A stretch of 64,000 bases of DNA from Flammulina velutipes (lineage: Eukaryota > Basidiomycota > Agaricomycetes > Agaricales > Physalacriaceae): the NCBI GenBank assembly GCA_011800155.1, contig CM022372.1:1-64000 (forward strand). Reading direction: 5' to 3'. Both the position numbers and the translations under genes were made by a program. Shown piece after piece: positions 23,904 through 37,100 of this stretch (positions are counted from its first letter, which is position 1; every line of letters begins with the position of its first letter). The notes below the pieces were generated by a model, which was not told the DNA's origin, searched no databases, and saw only the letters and a list, made by a program, of their open reading frames with translations.

Positions 23904-25383
23904 TCATAATCCATAACCCATCCCCGCAAACCTCGCCAACGCCGCCCTAACCTCCCCCTCGCCCGGCCCACTCGCAGTATACAGCACCCTTGACACCTCA
24001 AAGCCGTTAAACCGACTCGCCGCGCATATCGTATACGCCCCCATCCCCTCGAACCCCAGCCAGTCCCCAACCTGGAGCCGCGCAGGGAGCGACGCGTCCT
24101 CGCATATCTTATCGATGGAGTCGCAGGTGGGGCCCCAGATGGTGCAGGGGGCGAGAGGCTCGGAGGCGGGGACGTGGAAGGAGGAGTTGAGGGAGAGGAC
24201 GTGAGGGAGGGCGACGGCGTGGTCGAACATGAGGCAGTTGAAGGAGCCGTAGACGCCGTCGTTGATGTAGTCTGAGAGAAAGGTTAGTGAGGGGAAGGGA
24301 GAGGAGAGAGGGGACGTACACATGACATTGGCGTGCTGCTGGGGTGCACGACGGGCGATGATGTTGGTGGCGAGGCGAAAGGCGTTGGCGACGTAGTAGC
24401 GGCCGGGCTCAGCGATGATGGTCAAGTTGGACCTGTCGGGGAAATACTGGTCGATGGCGTCGCGCAGGTATCGTGCCGCCTGCTCGAAGAGAGAGTCTTC
24501 GAACCCGCCCCCGACGTCGAGGAAGGTAAAGTCGTAGCCCGCGTGTTTGGCCATATCAAAGACGCGTTGGCAGCGCATGATGGCGTCGGTGTAGACGGAG
24601 GGGTCGTAGCAGCCACTGCCGACGTGGAAGCTGACGCCAATAACGTCGAGGTTGAGTTCGCGGGCCTTTGAGAGGAGGGACGGGACGCTAGCGAGAGACG
24701 CGCCGAACTTGACGTTGAACGCGCATATACTCTTGCTGTCGTCTGCGAGGATGCGGATGACGAGTTTGGCGTGCGAATGGGCGCGTGCGATCTTGTACAG
24801 CTCGTCGACGTTGTCGAACGTCATCTTGTCGACGCCGGCTTTGGCTGCTGCGCGGACAAACGACGTGGCTTTGCATGGGTTGGCGAATATGATCTGGGAG
24901 GGACTGACTCCGCCGAGAGAGAGGATCTGGTTGATCTCCTGGTTGGACGCGCAGTCGAAGCCGGCGCCGAGTGCAGCGAGCAGACGGAGGACATATGGAT
25001 CTGGGTTCGCTTTGACGGCTGGAAGGAGTCAGCGTGTGTTAAAATAGATAGAAGGGAGGGTTACCATAGTGCGGTTGAATCTCGGGGAGATTGAGACGCC
25101 ATCTCTGGTGCTGGCGGTAGATTTCGCACAGGTCGGCGACGAAGAATGCATGCTCAGCATCGGGGACTCCTTGAGAGGATAGCCTGGCTGCTTCGAGGAT
25201 GGCAGCGCGAACATGGACGTCCGGGTGGCCGTGCATCAGAGGCGGCAGCGAAGGGAAGGGTTGCGGGGTGTTGAGATGGAGCGGACCGCGCGAAGAGAGG
25301 ATGCCGTTGACGTTGGCGAACCACTCGGGGTTGGTGCGCTCGAGATCCGCATAGTTGGCGCGGAGGGTTTCGACCTGGGACAT
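23904..25383 (-). CDS. ODC: Ornithine decarboxylase, copy 2 (461 aa, 3 exons)
   Basis: Exons on the minus strand: 25065-25383, 24320-25018 and 23904-24271. Introns of 46 bp (25019-25064, GTAACC donor) and 48 bp (24272-24319, GTACGT donor, CTAAC branch). Intron 2 is a multiple of three without a stop, so its retention would add 16 residues in frame. All catalytic motifs are present, including the consensus HVGSG (238-242), K109, GGG at 276-278, EPGR and C389-D390. Exon 3 encodes the same residues as copy 1, whereas exon 2 and the upstream region differ at many sites. The last exon therefore follows the near-identical flank and the first two exons do not, as gene conversion would leave. Probably functional. 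Confidence 0.95.
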
Positions 25384-25538
25384 CGTGGGAGGAGACAGTT
25401 TTAGAGGGACAGTCAGAACCGCCGCGGTCGTCGAGAGCCGGGCGGACGTGAGGACGGTAGCGGGAGAACTTGGTCAGCCAAACGCGGGTTCTTCGCTCCC
25501 TGTGCAGCGAAGAAAAGGCTTGAGGGCGCGGGTGGGAG

Positions 25539-25907
25539 TGGGAGAGAGAGAAAGAGATGGAAAAACGCGTGGGAGGAGGGTTTTTTGCGATGGAAGCGCT
25601 GTCAGGGCGGTTCACCTGCGCAACCGAGAGGTTAATCACCACGGCTATTACGAAGAGTCACTCTACCCACCTCTAACGGATACCCACCTACAACGTTCAA
25701 TCAGCTACCATCGCATGAAAAGGCAAGCGTCTGGACGTACTCGAGGGCCAACAGACGAAGGTCGCTGTTTCTTGCTTGGTCAGAAATGGTGAAGCACGGT
25801 GCGCTCTGTGGTCGCGCGAGTCAAAGACGACGACAGAGACGGCAAGGATTTTTTGTGGTGGTGGAGACGAACCAACGCGCGAAGAGAGGGTGCCGTTGAG
25901 GGAGGAG
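25539..25907. other. Extra upstream block specific to ODC copy 2
   Basis: Sequence present between the shared GCGCGGGTGGGAG stretch and the shared GGCTTGAGAG stretch that is absent (reduced to a few tens of bases) in units 1, 3 and 4. It lies 155-525 bp upstream of the copy 2 start codon, so copy 2 may have a different promoter or 5' leader. No gene or known motif was recognised in it. Confidence 0.6.
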
Positions 25908-26103
25908 GGCTTGAGAGTCTGTTATCGTCAGCCGTAACGCTCTCAACGTTGAAAGAGCACGCACCTAAGACCCTCTCCTCAAAATTCAACTCCCTCTCTC
26001 CTCTCTCCTCAACTCCCTCTCTCATCGTCTCCGTCGTCGTGTGTTAGAACTCCATAGACGCGGCGGCATGGGTGCTTGAGTGGTGGTAGCAGAGAGGAAC
26101 AAG

Positions 26104-26204
26104 TTCGGATCAGTGGGTAAGCGCCCCGAAAGGTCGAGGGTTCGAGTCTTATAGTAAACATGCCGTTTGCAGCCAAAATAAGCCGGAAATTCGTCATTTT
26201 TTTT
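26104..26204 (+). ncRNA. tRNA-like pol III element, unit 2
   Basis: A and B boxes are unchanged except for TTCGGAT in place of TCCGGAT at the left edge. The T-run is 8 long (26197-26204). The flank between B box and T-run differs from the other units, while the boxes themselves are kept. Confidence 0.45.
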
Positions 26205-26590
26205 CTAAGCGACGCACTTGGCGTCTCCGTATGGGCAAGCGTACGGAGTGAATGTATGCATTTCTACTTACACGGGAGCTTAGCTAAATACGGGGCATGA
26301 TTAATAAAGCCATAGTAAACCTACTACTGAACTCCTGGGCAGCCAAGTTCACTCCGAATGCCAGTGTGACCTGTGCCCAGTAAATAAATGGTTGAAAGAA
26401 GCATGCTTTCGTGCGTTTTGACAAGTACAGATTCTTAAAATTCACGTATTTTTTGTCCATAGCTTCGCCTCCCCGCAGGGACAACACTTCAATTAAAAAA
26501 AGTCTAGTACATTGGCTTCTACTGCGTCCGAGCGTGACCCGGCGCTACAAGGATATACAAGTTAAAAATAAAATATCCCCGCGCGTCACT

Positions 26591-26733
26591 TTGCACCCCA
26601 CCGGACTCGGCGAGTATGGGTGTGTGCGGGCAGACAGACCAAGTCAATCACCAACTGGGGTGGCGCAACACAGAGGGATTGTCGCCCCCGGAAGGGAGAG
26701 CCCGCTCTGCTGTAACCACCCCAGTCCGCTTTT
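26591..26733 (+). ncRNA. Candidate structured RNA, unit 2
   Basis: Same helices as at 12281-12423 with no change in the paired arms; a single difference lies in an unpaired segment (GACAGACC instead of GACGGACC). Confidence 0.4.
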
Positions 26734-26878
26734 CGGCATCTACACGTCGACGAGCGACGTGCACCGCGGTGATTGCTCTGACGCAGCGGGGGGGAGAAAT
26801 ATGGGTACAAATGATAATATACTTCGAACAGTGTCAGCGGTGTAGATGTGCGAGGAGTAGTACACGCACCTTGATACA

Positions 26879-29800
26879 ATGAGCAAAGAGGTTGAATCGC
26901 GAACGAGCATTACGACGGCATTGAAGCAAGAGAGGTAAGGGTTCCTATCATATCAGCCCTTATATAGAAACCACGTCGTCGATCACGAGCGTGCAAATCT
27001 TTGTTGATTTGCCTTGGCGAATACGTGGCTGTGACTGGATTCAGTCACTGCTTCCTCGCTTATTACCACGTACGGACTCTTCTCTTTTTCACGACCACGC
27101 CACATTGCTGTCATTTGCTCTGGAGAGATATTGGTACGTCTTTTCTCAACGTTCTCATAAACGAACTTTGATTTCCAAGTCAGAACGTTCAAAGGATGTC
27201 AAACACAAGCACATTGCTGCCATTTGGTACGTCTTCTCTCAACGATTCCATAAACGGACTTAGATTTACGACTGAGAACACTCGAAGAACGTCGCCGAAT
27301 GCAAGCTCATCAAGACGTCGAGGTTGTCTGCCACTCGCCGTGGAGGCAAAAATGTCAAGACTTTGTACGTCGTTTTCTCTCATTTTTCACGCTTTCTTAC
27401 ATGGTTTTCATAGACTTTCTACTCGAAGGATACGGCAAAACGACGCCGACTTCTACTATAGCACCCACGGACGACAGGAAACGAAGACGTTTATGAGACG
27501 TTCCAGTTATCTGGAACTACATTGTGATATTGATAAGGTGGTGTGGCGCTCGCCGCGGGGCTTCTGCCTCAGCAAAAAGTGCGTTATTTTTACTCTATTT
27601 TACTTGTTTTCTGATAGTTTCTAGTGATGGGAACATTGCGCGGAGGGGTTAGAACAGCATCTTTACCGCAATCGTGAAAGAGGAGTGGCAGCGCTACCAT
27701 GGATTTGGAGCGCTAACGGTGTTCGCTGTTCGTTCGTCACGAGGAGTTTACTTTGGGAAAAGGTATGTGATTTTTACTTCTCCGTTCCAGCTTCGTTGAC
27801 AATATTTCGAACTAGCCGTCTCCGTTGGAACGACGCCAAGGAGACGACGACGGACTTGCAAGCGTCCGGGTACCCTTGTTTAGCGCGGTATCATGTTGAC
27901 CCCGCGCCCATTGTTCGAAGCGTACCTCGTACGTATCGACGATTTATGATGCCGACTTGATCCCCGTCGACTCGTGACGGGGACACAGGTTACCCATCTT
28001 CACTCCCACTCTCATCATCTACGCACGTCGTTTCGCGCTGCGATATCCCGATAGCGAGGGGTTCGCTCGCCGCGGGGCTTGGTGATACTAAAAATGTGTG
28101 TATTCTTGATACCGTTTATGCGACCGTTTTTGACGTCTAAAGACAGTTATTTGCACCTCACCACCGTGCTCCACGATTCGTCGAAACGTCCCCTACGCAT
28201 CAACGATCTCAGGTGTCTTCGTTCCGTAGGATCCTCGATACAACGTCCGACGGCTGATATGGCTTATCGCGACGGTGGCTACGCCACCGTCTCCTCGATA
28301 CACGTCTGCACATAGACTCGGACTCCCGCGTTTCGCTTCGCTGCTGGGACATTGCTAGAGCGAGAGGACGCTCGCCGCAGGGCTTGGATATTTGAAAAAG
28401 GTGCGTATTTTTAACGCTCATTTTGCATTCATTTTTGACGTTTAAATGCAGTTTCATTCACCCGACGACGCCCTACTGCCGACTGCTTCGAATGTACCCT
28501 TACGCATTGACGATATCCGGCGTCGTCTCTCCGTAGCCAGCCGTAGGATCCATGATACGATGTCCAACAGATTACATTACTCTCGCGATGGTGGCTCCGC
28601 CACCGTCTTCTCGTCCTCTATATACGTCCTCGTCCTCCTCCGTGTGCTTCGGTTCTCGCTGGGATGTTGTTATAGAGTAGGGTCGCTCGCCGCGGGGCTT
28701 GGGATTCGGGGAAACGTGCGTAATTTTCACCTTCATTTTGCACTCATTTTTGACATTAAAATGCAGTTATATTTACCCGACGACACCCTGCATTATCGCG
28801 CGAATCGTACTGTGTACGTTAGGATAATCAGCAGATACAATGGATCCCCGGCGCCGTCCCGGATACTGGCATCCACATTCGACGATACGGCTTCACGCGA
28901 CGGTGGCGCAGCCACCGTCTTCGTATCCGTCGTTTCCATGCTTGACCTCGTCCATGCGCCCTCCTTCTCGCTAGGAGATTCCATGAGCGGTGGTTCGCTC
29001 GCCGCGGGGCTTGGAAGTCGGGAAAAGGTGCGTGATTTTGACATTCAAATTGCGGCTAATATTTGACCTTTGTATACAGTTCTATTCACCCCTACACCTC
29101 CCTGTGCCATCGCTTGAAGCGAACATTCGATATATCGACTGTTCGCTAACTTCTGCCACCGCATTTACATGATCGCCACCCGACGACTTAGAACTCTCGT
29201 GACGGTGGCTGCGCCACCGTCTCGCACGTAGTCAACTCCGTTCTTGCCATCACCCTCACCCGTATGTGTTGCTTGTCGCTATAAGATACCAAGGGAGGTG
29301 GAGCCGCTCGCCGCGGAGGCTTCTGACTTTGGAAAATGGTGCATATTTTGAACATCACTTTTGGGTCAATATCTGACCTTTAAACCACGTTTAGGCAGCA
29401 GTTTGAGACCGATGGACTGTACGCTGATGGGATACAGAGACGCGACCGCATCGTGGCCCTCCCGTCCTATCGATTCGCACCAACGACGCATGGTACGCCA
29501 CACATCGATCCTGCCGTTTCGTAGCTGACGCGAACGTCTAGCCGCTACAATCCCCTCACTACTGCGTATCTTATCTAGGTGAACGTCCATCGAGCGCGGA
29601 AATACGTGGACGCGTCCCGTTCCGTCGCTTGCCAAGTAGCTCCCCGGACCCAATACCACGGGACGCTGTTCTGCCGTCTCGTGGACGATTACGACCGCCG
29701 TCCCCGCGTTCCTAATGACTTAATTCAACGGAATGACGAGCACGTCTCCGCCCTGGCATTGATACCCCGATACTACAGCAAGGGTCTTCACGCCACGGGG

Positions 29801-30613
29801 ATTTTTTCTTGCCAAAAGGGTACGTATTTCTTACAGAGATTCGAGACTGAGATCTGACGTTTAGATCAGTATTATTGCACGGTCTTTATTTCGACTGGTT
29901 CCCTTGAATACGGACGCAATACCGGCGCTAACCACCCGTGTCAAAATAAACAAAGAGATCGACGATCATGACGAGCGAGCCGCAGGAATAGCGCCAAGAC
30001 AGGCGGTTTATGCGCTCATTCATCTATTCCAGACGTGATCGTTTACCCAGACAGGCGGACGGCTCGCCGCGGGGCTTTCTTGTCCGAAGAAGTTGTGTAT
30101 GCTTTACTATGATTCTACCATGGATATCTGACCTTTTGACAGGTTTCTTTCGTCGTTAACGTGTCATTGATACTGTGTATGCCATTTTATACACATTGCA
30201 CGCACCGTCCGGTCTCGCAAAGCGCCATAGCATCTACCGCGCGGTGCGCCACACTTCCGATCTGGACATACCCACCCGACGGGTGGTCTGGGACCCTAGC
30301 GTCTACTCGGACCCTTTGGCTTACATCTCGTCGCATCCTATTTCCGGTGCGCTACATTGAATCCGGTCAGTTTTCCCGTGTTTTTTTTATTTCCTTCTTG
30401 CTAATTTCATCCCTGCAGGTAGAAATGAGACGTTACGCTGCTTCGCGATGGATATACGTTGCCCTCTGGCGGATATGGACACGGGGACGCTGTAGATGGG
30501 AGACACGGACTCGAAACGCAAGTCTAGTAGATTTTCGCGCCGGAGAGAAGTCCTACATACCATCCAGTTATTGGACTCGTTTTATTATACTTTGTTGTAC
30601 TGTAGACCTTTGA
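26879..30613 (+). pseudogene. Leader plus module array A, copy 3 (best-preserved modules)
   Basis: Same possible ATG (26879) as copy 2 and near-identical leader to about 27857, then diverged. Introns: 28096-28146, 28401-28451, 28716-28766 and 29028-29079. Two consecutive exons, 28452-28715 (264 nt) and 28767-29027 (261 nt), are multiples of three and open in the same frame. They encode modules of 88 and 87 residues with shared landmarks: PDD near the start, SRDGGxATVF encoded by the hairpin, and GSLAAGLG encoded by the GC-rich motif. The exon before (254 nt) and the one after (early stop) are broken. Hairpins: 28271-28291, 28587-28607 (one G-U type pair), 28899-28919 (loop GCA) and 29201-29221. 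The right end (29870-30613) is specific to this unit. Confidence 0.6.
27962..27982. repeat. CCCCGTC/GACGGGG hairpin, unit 2-3 junction
   Basis: Same stem and loop as at 13654-13674, although the flanking sequence has diverged. Confidence 0.65.
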
Positions 30614-31797
30614 ATTGAATACTATTCTCGCTTCCACTGTATTGAATGTAACGAGACCGTTGGATGAACTTGGTAACTCAAAATTTATGGCAGGATCATA
30701 TCCCGCCTTGAAAACGAGCGCTACGGCGGGGGGATTGCATCGTAGTGGGTTCTGTACGTGTGTTATAGTCTCTCATGGTTGATTAGAGTGTATTACTATG
30801 AAATATCACAAAGATACACCTTACTTTCATATTCTTGAACATTGAGATACTTGAATCATGAGATTCAGTATCTCAATAATACCATTTCGTCGATCTCGTA
30901 TGTAGCGTGTCCCGTTTGCGCCGGAAGTTGGCTTCCTGCATTTGTATCACCCTTAAACCAATACTACATGTGTCACCCGAGTACGCAGGACGCACAGCCA
31001 GTCGCCATTGTCCCTCCGGAGGTATCCCACTCACGGGGAACTTCCAATGTTAGATGCGACTGGATGGTCAGGGTAGCCATCGGAAATAGTATTAGTAAGG
31101 TACTAAATGAGACGCCAAGCCCTACCTGGGTGCCATGTAGTCAATACCTTTGTCAATGTCGAATGCTACGGGCGCCACGCTCCTCGAAGGCGTCGGAGGT
31201 CATTCCGAAGCCGTCCAAGCCTGTAGATACATTCGATCTTGTTTTTTGAGTTATATCTTAGGATAATGATGTATTCCGAGGCTTGAAACGCGTTTAAACG
31301 CGTCGAATTGCATTGAACGCAGTTGAGTACACGTAGACCCTTACAATCTAGACGATCGGACCCTATGACGAGCTTGCACGATCTAATCTTGACGCAATCA
31401 CCTCTTTCTTCGCGTTTTTATGTTCGCACATTGAGATCGTTTGCTAACGCACTGCAAAGCCAATGATATACTTCAATCTCAGTTGAATACTCGACTCAAT
31501 AAGTCACTTCGCCCGCGCTGTACAATCCGCGCTCTTTCAATACATCACAGATATAGCTTTCAACATCCCCGTTCCAGCGGCTAGAAGGGCGCCTCCTCAA
31601 ACATCTTACATTCATTCTCTTGGTATTTGGAGTACATCGTACGAGCCGCTGGGCCGGAATAGCGGGCAGGGTGCGTTTTCACCGTTTGCACTAATTGCAC
31701 GTTCGAGCCTTCAGACGTTCGAGCGGCCGCCTGCGACGATCATTATATGACCTGACATGACCCTTGATGAATATACGTAGCTGGTTACGCGCGCTGA
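30614..31797. other. Spacer between module array A and gene B, unit 3
   Basis: Diverged homologue of 1943-3226. The small inverted repeat near 31018-31044 has weaker pairing here. No gene seen. Confidence 0.5.
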
Positions 31798-33759
31798 ACG
31801 GAGGAAGATCGTAGAGTGGCGAGGAGGAGGAGAAGGTAGCCATTAGCACACTGTAAGCACTTGAGACGTATGGGGGACTTCGCATACTTATAACTCATAC
31901 ATCCCAGGTCTAATCTCATGAAATTTACAAGTCCGAAAGTGCAGGAACGGGGACGTACTTCAATCCCGTACGCGCCGCCACCCTCTTCTCATCAAAGTCG
32001 ATTCCGCACTTCCAAGGCTTTGGGCTCTTCTTTCGGCCGGACCGGGCATAGATCACCCGCATTACTCCGCATCTATTTGTGTATTCACTTCCGAGAACGG
32101 GACGATAACAAGTATAAGTACTGGGGAAGGATGCTGGTAAGTCATCATTCCCTCTCATCCTCTCATTCCCTCTCTTCTCTTCTCTTCTCTTTGCCTTCAT
32201 AGAACCTTCTCACCTCATCCATCTATTTCTTAGTGTCCTTTTCGACGCCTTCAACAATCTTCTCGACGTCGACGAGAACAGCGATCAAGCCGTGTATGTT
32301 ATTTTCCCACGGCACTTTGGCTCTTACCACTGCCTTCGATTCCTGACATTTCAAGCAGCAATGGTAGCGCACTCAAGCAACTCGACAACGGTTCTGGTAC
32401 GTCTCTGGTTACTATTTCCTTGGTTTTCTTTCGTTAACATGTCATACAGTCTTTCGGGACGCTTCGACAACCACGGTGAACGTCGAATCGCGAACGCTTT
32501 ACATCGACTTTGGCACCCTAATGCGAGTCGAAACATCTCATTTCCCTCACTATCACGCTTACCCCTACGATAGGAACTCCCCAAGACGCACTCAACGGAT
32601 TTTAGACGGGAACGGACGACATACGGAGGGTATACGGTGCGTGTTCATATCATTCCAACAACCTCGATACTCAAGCATAGAACGTTCATACAGCTGTGCG
32701 ATACACTCTCAAGATAAACGAACCACGGACTCGACGAAAACGACGACGACTGCGTACAAGGTGCGTTTCTATGGAATCTACCCTTTTCCCTTCACTCACG
32801 ATCTCAAAGCAATGGTTTTCCCTTCCAAAGGTCTATCTCGGGGCTATCGATGCCTAGCGCTTATACGGAAATGGCTCGCGGACACCCTATTCTACGCTGT
32901 ATCGAATTTCGCTATCCCTACGAGCAACGTGTACGCCAATTCCGTTGAACGCTGGCATCTATTTCTCATTCTAACCATAGAACACCAGTCTAGCGTCGCC
33001 TTAGAGCGTCAGCTCCGCTATTGACAACCATTGCAACATACGGATCCCCACGGCCCATATCCATTCCGGACGATATCCAACGTTAGGCGTCAATGTTATC
33101 CTGCAACATGAGCGTGAGCGAAACGATTGCTACGGGTATCAGGTGTGTTATCGTGAATGCCTGTTCCATTTTCATTTGTTAATACCTACCAGATTTGCAC
33201 TCCAGCGTACCGGGAGCATGTTTGCGCAACCATACCATCCACACGTTCCAGCACTCCCACCCCGTCGTCGCCCTATACGGACTGCTAGACGCACTGAACG
33301 ACTCGTTTAAATGGTGCGTCTACCCTTTAGATTGTATCCTAATGACTTCTAACCCACCCTCTATTCATACAGCCATGCAATATCTTAAGCACTCAACAAT
33401 ATGCCGTCGCTCGCCATCTATCCATATCCTGAAACTGGGCCAAAGGGGGAAATGTCGGGATAGACGCTCACGGGTGCGTATCCCATGTTCTTACCATTCA
33501 TGCTATCTAAGCGCCCCGATAGGACATAAATGGCTGTTCTAACTCACGCGATATCGACAGGTGAGCTTTTCCCCTTGCTTGACAATCCCGTTACTGACTT
33601 ATAAACACCGTAGTCGAGCGCTTAACGGAATGTTAACATCGCAACGATTCGATACACCTAACGTCATAACGGTGTGTATCGGTTTGTGTGTCTCAGCACG
33701 CACAGGATTAAGTGGTTCTTATTTCCCAAGCATCTGCGTCTGGCGCAACGTGGCCCACA

Positions 33760-33793
33760 CCGTTCTGACGAACGGCTCGTCGGTATACCGACG
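33760..33793. repeat. Double palindrome element, unit 3 copy a
   Basis: Unchanged core, although the unit as a whole has diverged. The right flank is GTAGCC rather than GTGGCC. Confidence 0.8.
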
Positions 33794-34127
33794 TAGCCAA
33801 CGTGTGCGCTCAGACGACGATAGGTAAGCTATCTGCATACCTTCTTGTTGTACATACTAATCTTTTAACTTTACAGCATAAATTATCCATTCAACGGGCG
33901 CGCTATGGGTACGTGCCCGTCTATGATCCTAATGAGCCTCTCGCTAACGAGTTATATATAGACGTCTACACGGACGAGAGACTCGCGCCGTAGAACGAAT
34001 CCTATCAAAGTAAGTGAGTCCGTATAACGAGTCTTTACATGTTTGATATTGACCATATTAATCAGTACGTCTTGGACATCTGTTATCTCGTCGACTATTG
34101 GTGTCTCGCGCAGCAATACGGCCAACA

Positions 34128-34161
34128 CCGTTCTGACGAACGGCTCGTCGGTATACCGACG
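34128..34161. repeat. Double palindrome element, unit 3 copy b
   Basis: Unchanged 34-bp core, followed by a GTAAGC donor about 30 bp on, as in the other units. Confidence 0.8.
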
Positions 34162-37100
34162 TGGCCTATGTGCGCTTCGACGCGAACTTGGTAAGCTTTC
34201 GTATCCTTCTTATTATTTATGTTAACATTGACATCTTCGATAGGCGCCAGTGATCGTTACCATACGCTAACCTACCGCGTAGTTACTGAATCGTACGACA
34301 TTTTCTAACGGGATAGATAAAGAGCTAACGTTGTTTCAACTCCACCACCAGCTTACCAACGACGCCGGCGACGACAGGTGTTATACATGCCGACGCGATA
34401 CTACGAACCAATACCCTTGGGTACCGTCGTCCCATAGCAAAGACGACGAGAGGACGATGAGCAAAGCGACGTCGGTATGTACCCATCTGCTGTCCTGACG
34501 AACTCATCACTAACGAATCATGCAGGTGCCCGTTCGACGAATAACTTACTCAGACTCAAATGAGTGAGTTGTCGTTACCATGAATTATTGATACTAACAT
34601 TAGATTTAGACCATCTTTCACAGATCCCCGCCGACCGTTGGTACGCCGAACGACTAGCTCTCCGGACGAACGCTAGGATGGATCAACGGAAGGCGGTCTA
34701 GCAGGTCAACGGGGTCACATAGACCATTGAACTGGTATGTCGCTCTTTTCCGTTGTTTTCCTCGCAGACTAATGACCGTCTTTCCCCTCCTATAGCTTTT
34801 ACACCGTTTCGTCGATTAGATATACGTAGGATGCATGTTTGAACGTACCATCGACCTCACCCGAACGGATACCATCGGCCCACGTAGACGAGTCGTAATG
34901 ACCGCCAACGTGTTAGACGTCTGCCCCACGAATTGATCAGACGACGGGCAAGGTCAATACGTGACCGAAACGTTGGCGATGGTATGCATCGTTAACGTTT
35001 TCACGTTTTTGACAATACTGACCGCTAACGTAGCATTACTTCAAACCCTTCTGGGGGACGAACCAACGATGGATAACGATGGATATAATCACTAGTCGAC
35101 GTTCTGACGTCTCATTGAACTCCTCTGCTCTCTCGACGCTGCCGACGACCTCGATGCTATCTCTCTGACTTGGGAACCAACTTTTTGGTTATAACTGGCT
35201 GCGCGCTCGAGCGAGCGCTCGAAGCAGCTGCGATAATGTCTTCTATTGAGGATGTAAGTGCACTATGAGCTCCATCTGGTCTGTTATTGATAGTATTCAC
35301 CTTTTAGGGTACGCCGCATAATAAATCGAACGTCACGACCGCAGCGACGTCGGGGGCCCCCTTGGGTGCTTTCGTAATGCATTAGCGTACCTTGGAGACG
35401 ATTGAGCGATTGCCGCGAAGACGATGTATAGGTGTGTTATCAATTTTGAGTTGCTTCGACGTTTTTGACTATGGATGTAGAATTACATTCAAACCGCCGG
35501 GACAAGGACGACGGCGCCTGCTACGTCTCCGTATGGCTTCGATTATCGAACGTTGCGTGTCCGTTAGTCTATGCGGACGACGCCCTTCGTTTAGCGAGAC
35601 GTTTCGCCAAGTTGGATTAATGTAATAATTTCAACTTGGACTCTTATTATCTATAGCATATCTACGTTCCGGAATGAACTACCGTCTAAGTGTATACGCC
35701 AAACGAAATAATATACATTGTAGACGCCATCCTGGCTACCCCAACACTACTAAACAACCCGGATCGCAGGAACCTCGTGGAGACGACATCGGTACGTACC
35801 CGTTCGCTATCCTGACTCGCCCTCGCTAACGTTTCGTCTAGATCTCTACTCTGACGATATCCTGGACGCGAATCATATCAAACTCGAACGCGATATGGTA
35901 CGTACCCGTTAACAAGTCTTTGCGTTATTGATACTAACAATATCCCCAATAGATTTCCAATGTTTACACCCACTCCCACTGATATCGCGAACGTCTAGCT
36001 CTAGAGACGAGTGCTGGCGTCGTTCGACGAACACTAGGCATTTCAAGAGACGCACGGTGGTCTAGCAGGTCGACGGATGTGTATAGACCGTTGATTAGAT
36101 GTTGCAATGGTATGTTCGTCTTTTGAATCCTTTCGTTCGCATTGCTAACAACGTTCTTCTTTGCCTTCTAGCTTTTATATTCCATTCTCTATCTCGGATA
36201 CAGCCTTACGAGCGCCCAACGATGCAAATGACTTTGCCTGGATGTCCACCTTTGCCGCCATGCCAACAACTTGTAACGACGGCAAACACGCTCGAAGCGC
36301 GAGACGTTCGCGCAACGAATTCAATATATAACCCTTACGAGTGTCTACTAGCCCTCACGGAGATACTGGCATGGTACGTTAGTGTTCCCGACTATTCGAC
36401 GATGCCACTGACCTCAACTTAGACTTACTTCAAACGCGTTTCGGACATCACCCAACGACGTCTTAGTCTATTCGTCGACGCTTCGACGTTTCGTCGAACC
36501 TCTACGCGCCATCCTGGCTACCACAACACTACTGCAACTCGGAGCGCAGGAACCTCGCGAAGACGACGTATGGACAGCATCAGTACGTTCCCTTTCGCTA
36601 TCCTGACTAGCCCTCACTAACGATTCGTATAGATATCTACTGCGACGATATTCCGTACGAAAGAGTCAACGAGTCGTATCAAACTTGGACGCAATAAGTA
36701 AGTCCTCAACGTCTTTGCAGTACTAATACTAACAATATACCTAATAGATTTCCGACGTTTCCGCCAACTCCCGCGGATATCCCTAACGTCTGGCTCTCAA
36801 GACAAGTGCTGGCGTCATTCAACGAGCGCTAGGCATTGCTAGAGACCGCATGACGGTCTGGCTATCTAACGGGTGCGCATAAACCATTGGATAGGTGCTG
36901 CAATGGTACGTTGGCCTTTTCAACTATCTCGCTCGCAGGCTAACGACTTCGTCTCTCTTTCCTAGCTATTATGTTATGTTTTCTATTCCGGATACACGCT
37001 TACGGGCGTGCAAAGGCGTCGACTACTTCGCCCCGATGGTCCCATTGCCCCCATAACCTACAAGTGGTAACGACGGCGAACGTGCTCGAACGGCTAGACG

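Larger units (their letters stand above)
13738..28048. repeat. Subtelomeric higher-order repeat, unit 2
   Basis: A complete unit of 14311 bp. It is nearly identical to unit 1 outside the ODC locus; differences seen include single-base indels near 14459, 14825, 16430 and 17700 and isolated substitutions. From the second intron of ODC (about 24290) to about 26850 it is clearly more different from unit 1, and it carries an extra block of about 340 bp upstream of ODC. Similarity to unit 1 drops again after about 27857, at the boundary to unit 3. Confidence 0.9.

Noticed and set aside
32476..33024. 182-codon uninterrupted protein in unit 3
   Set aside because: It runs straight through stretches with donor, branch and acceptor signals and is not open in the other units. 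It is better read as several exons and introns in a frame that happens to be open.
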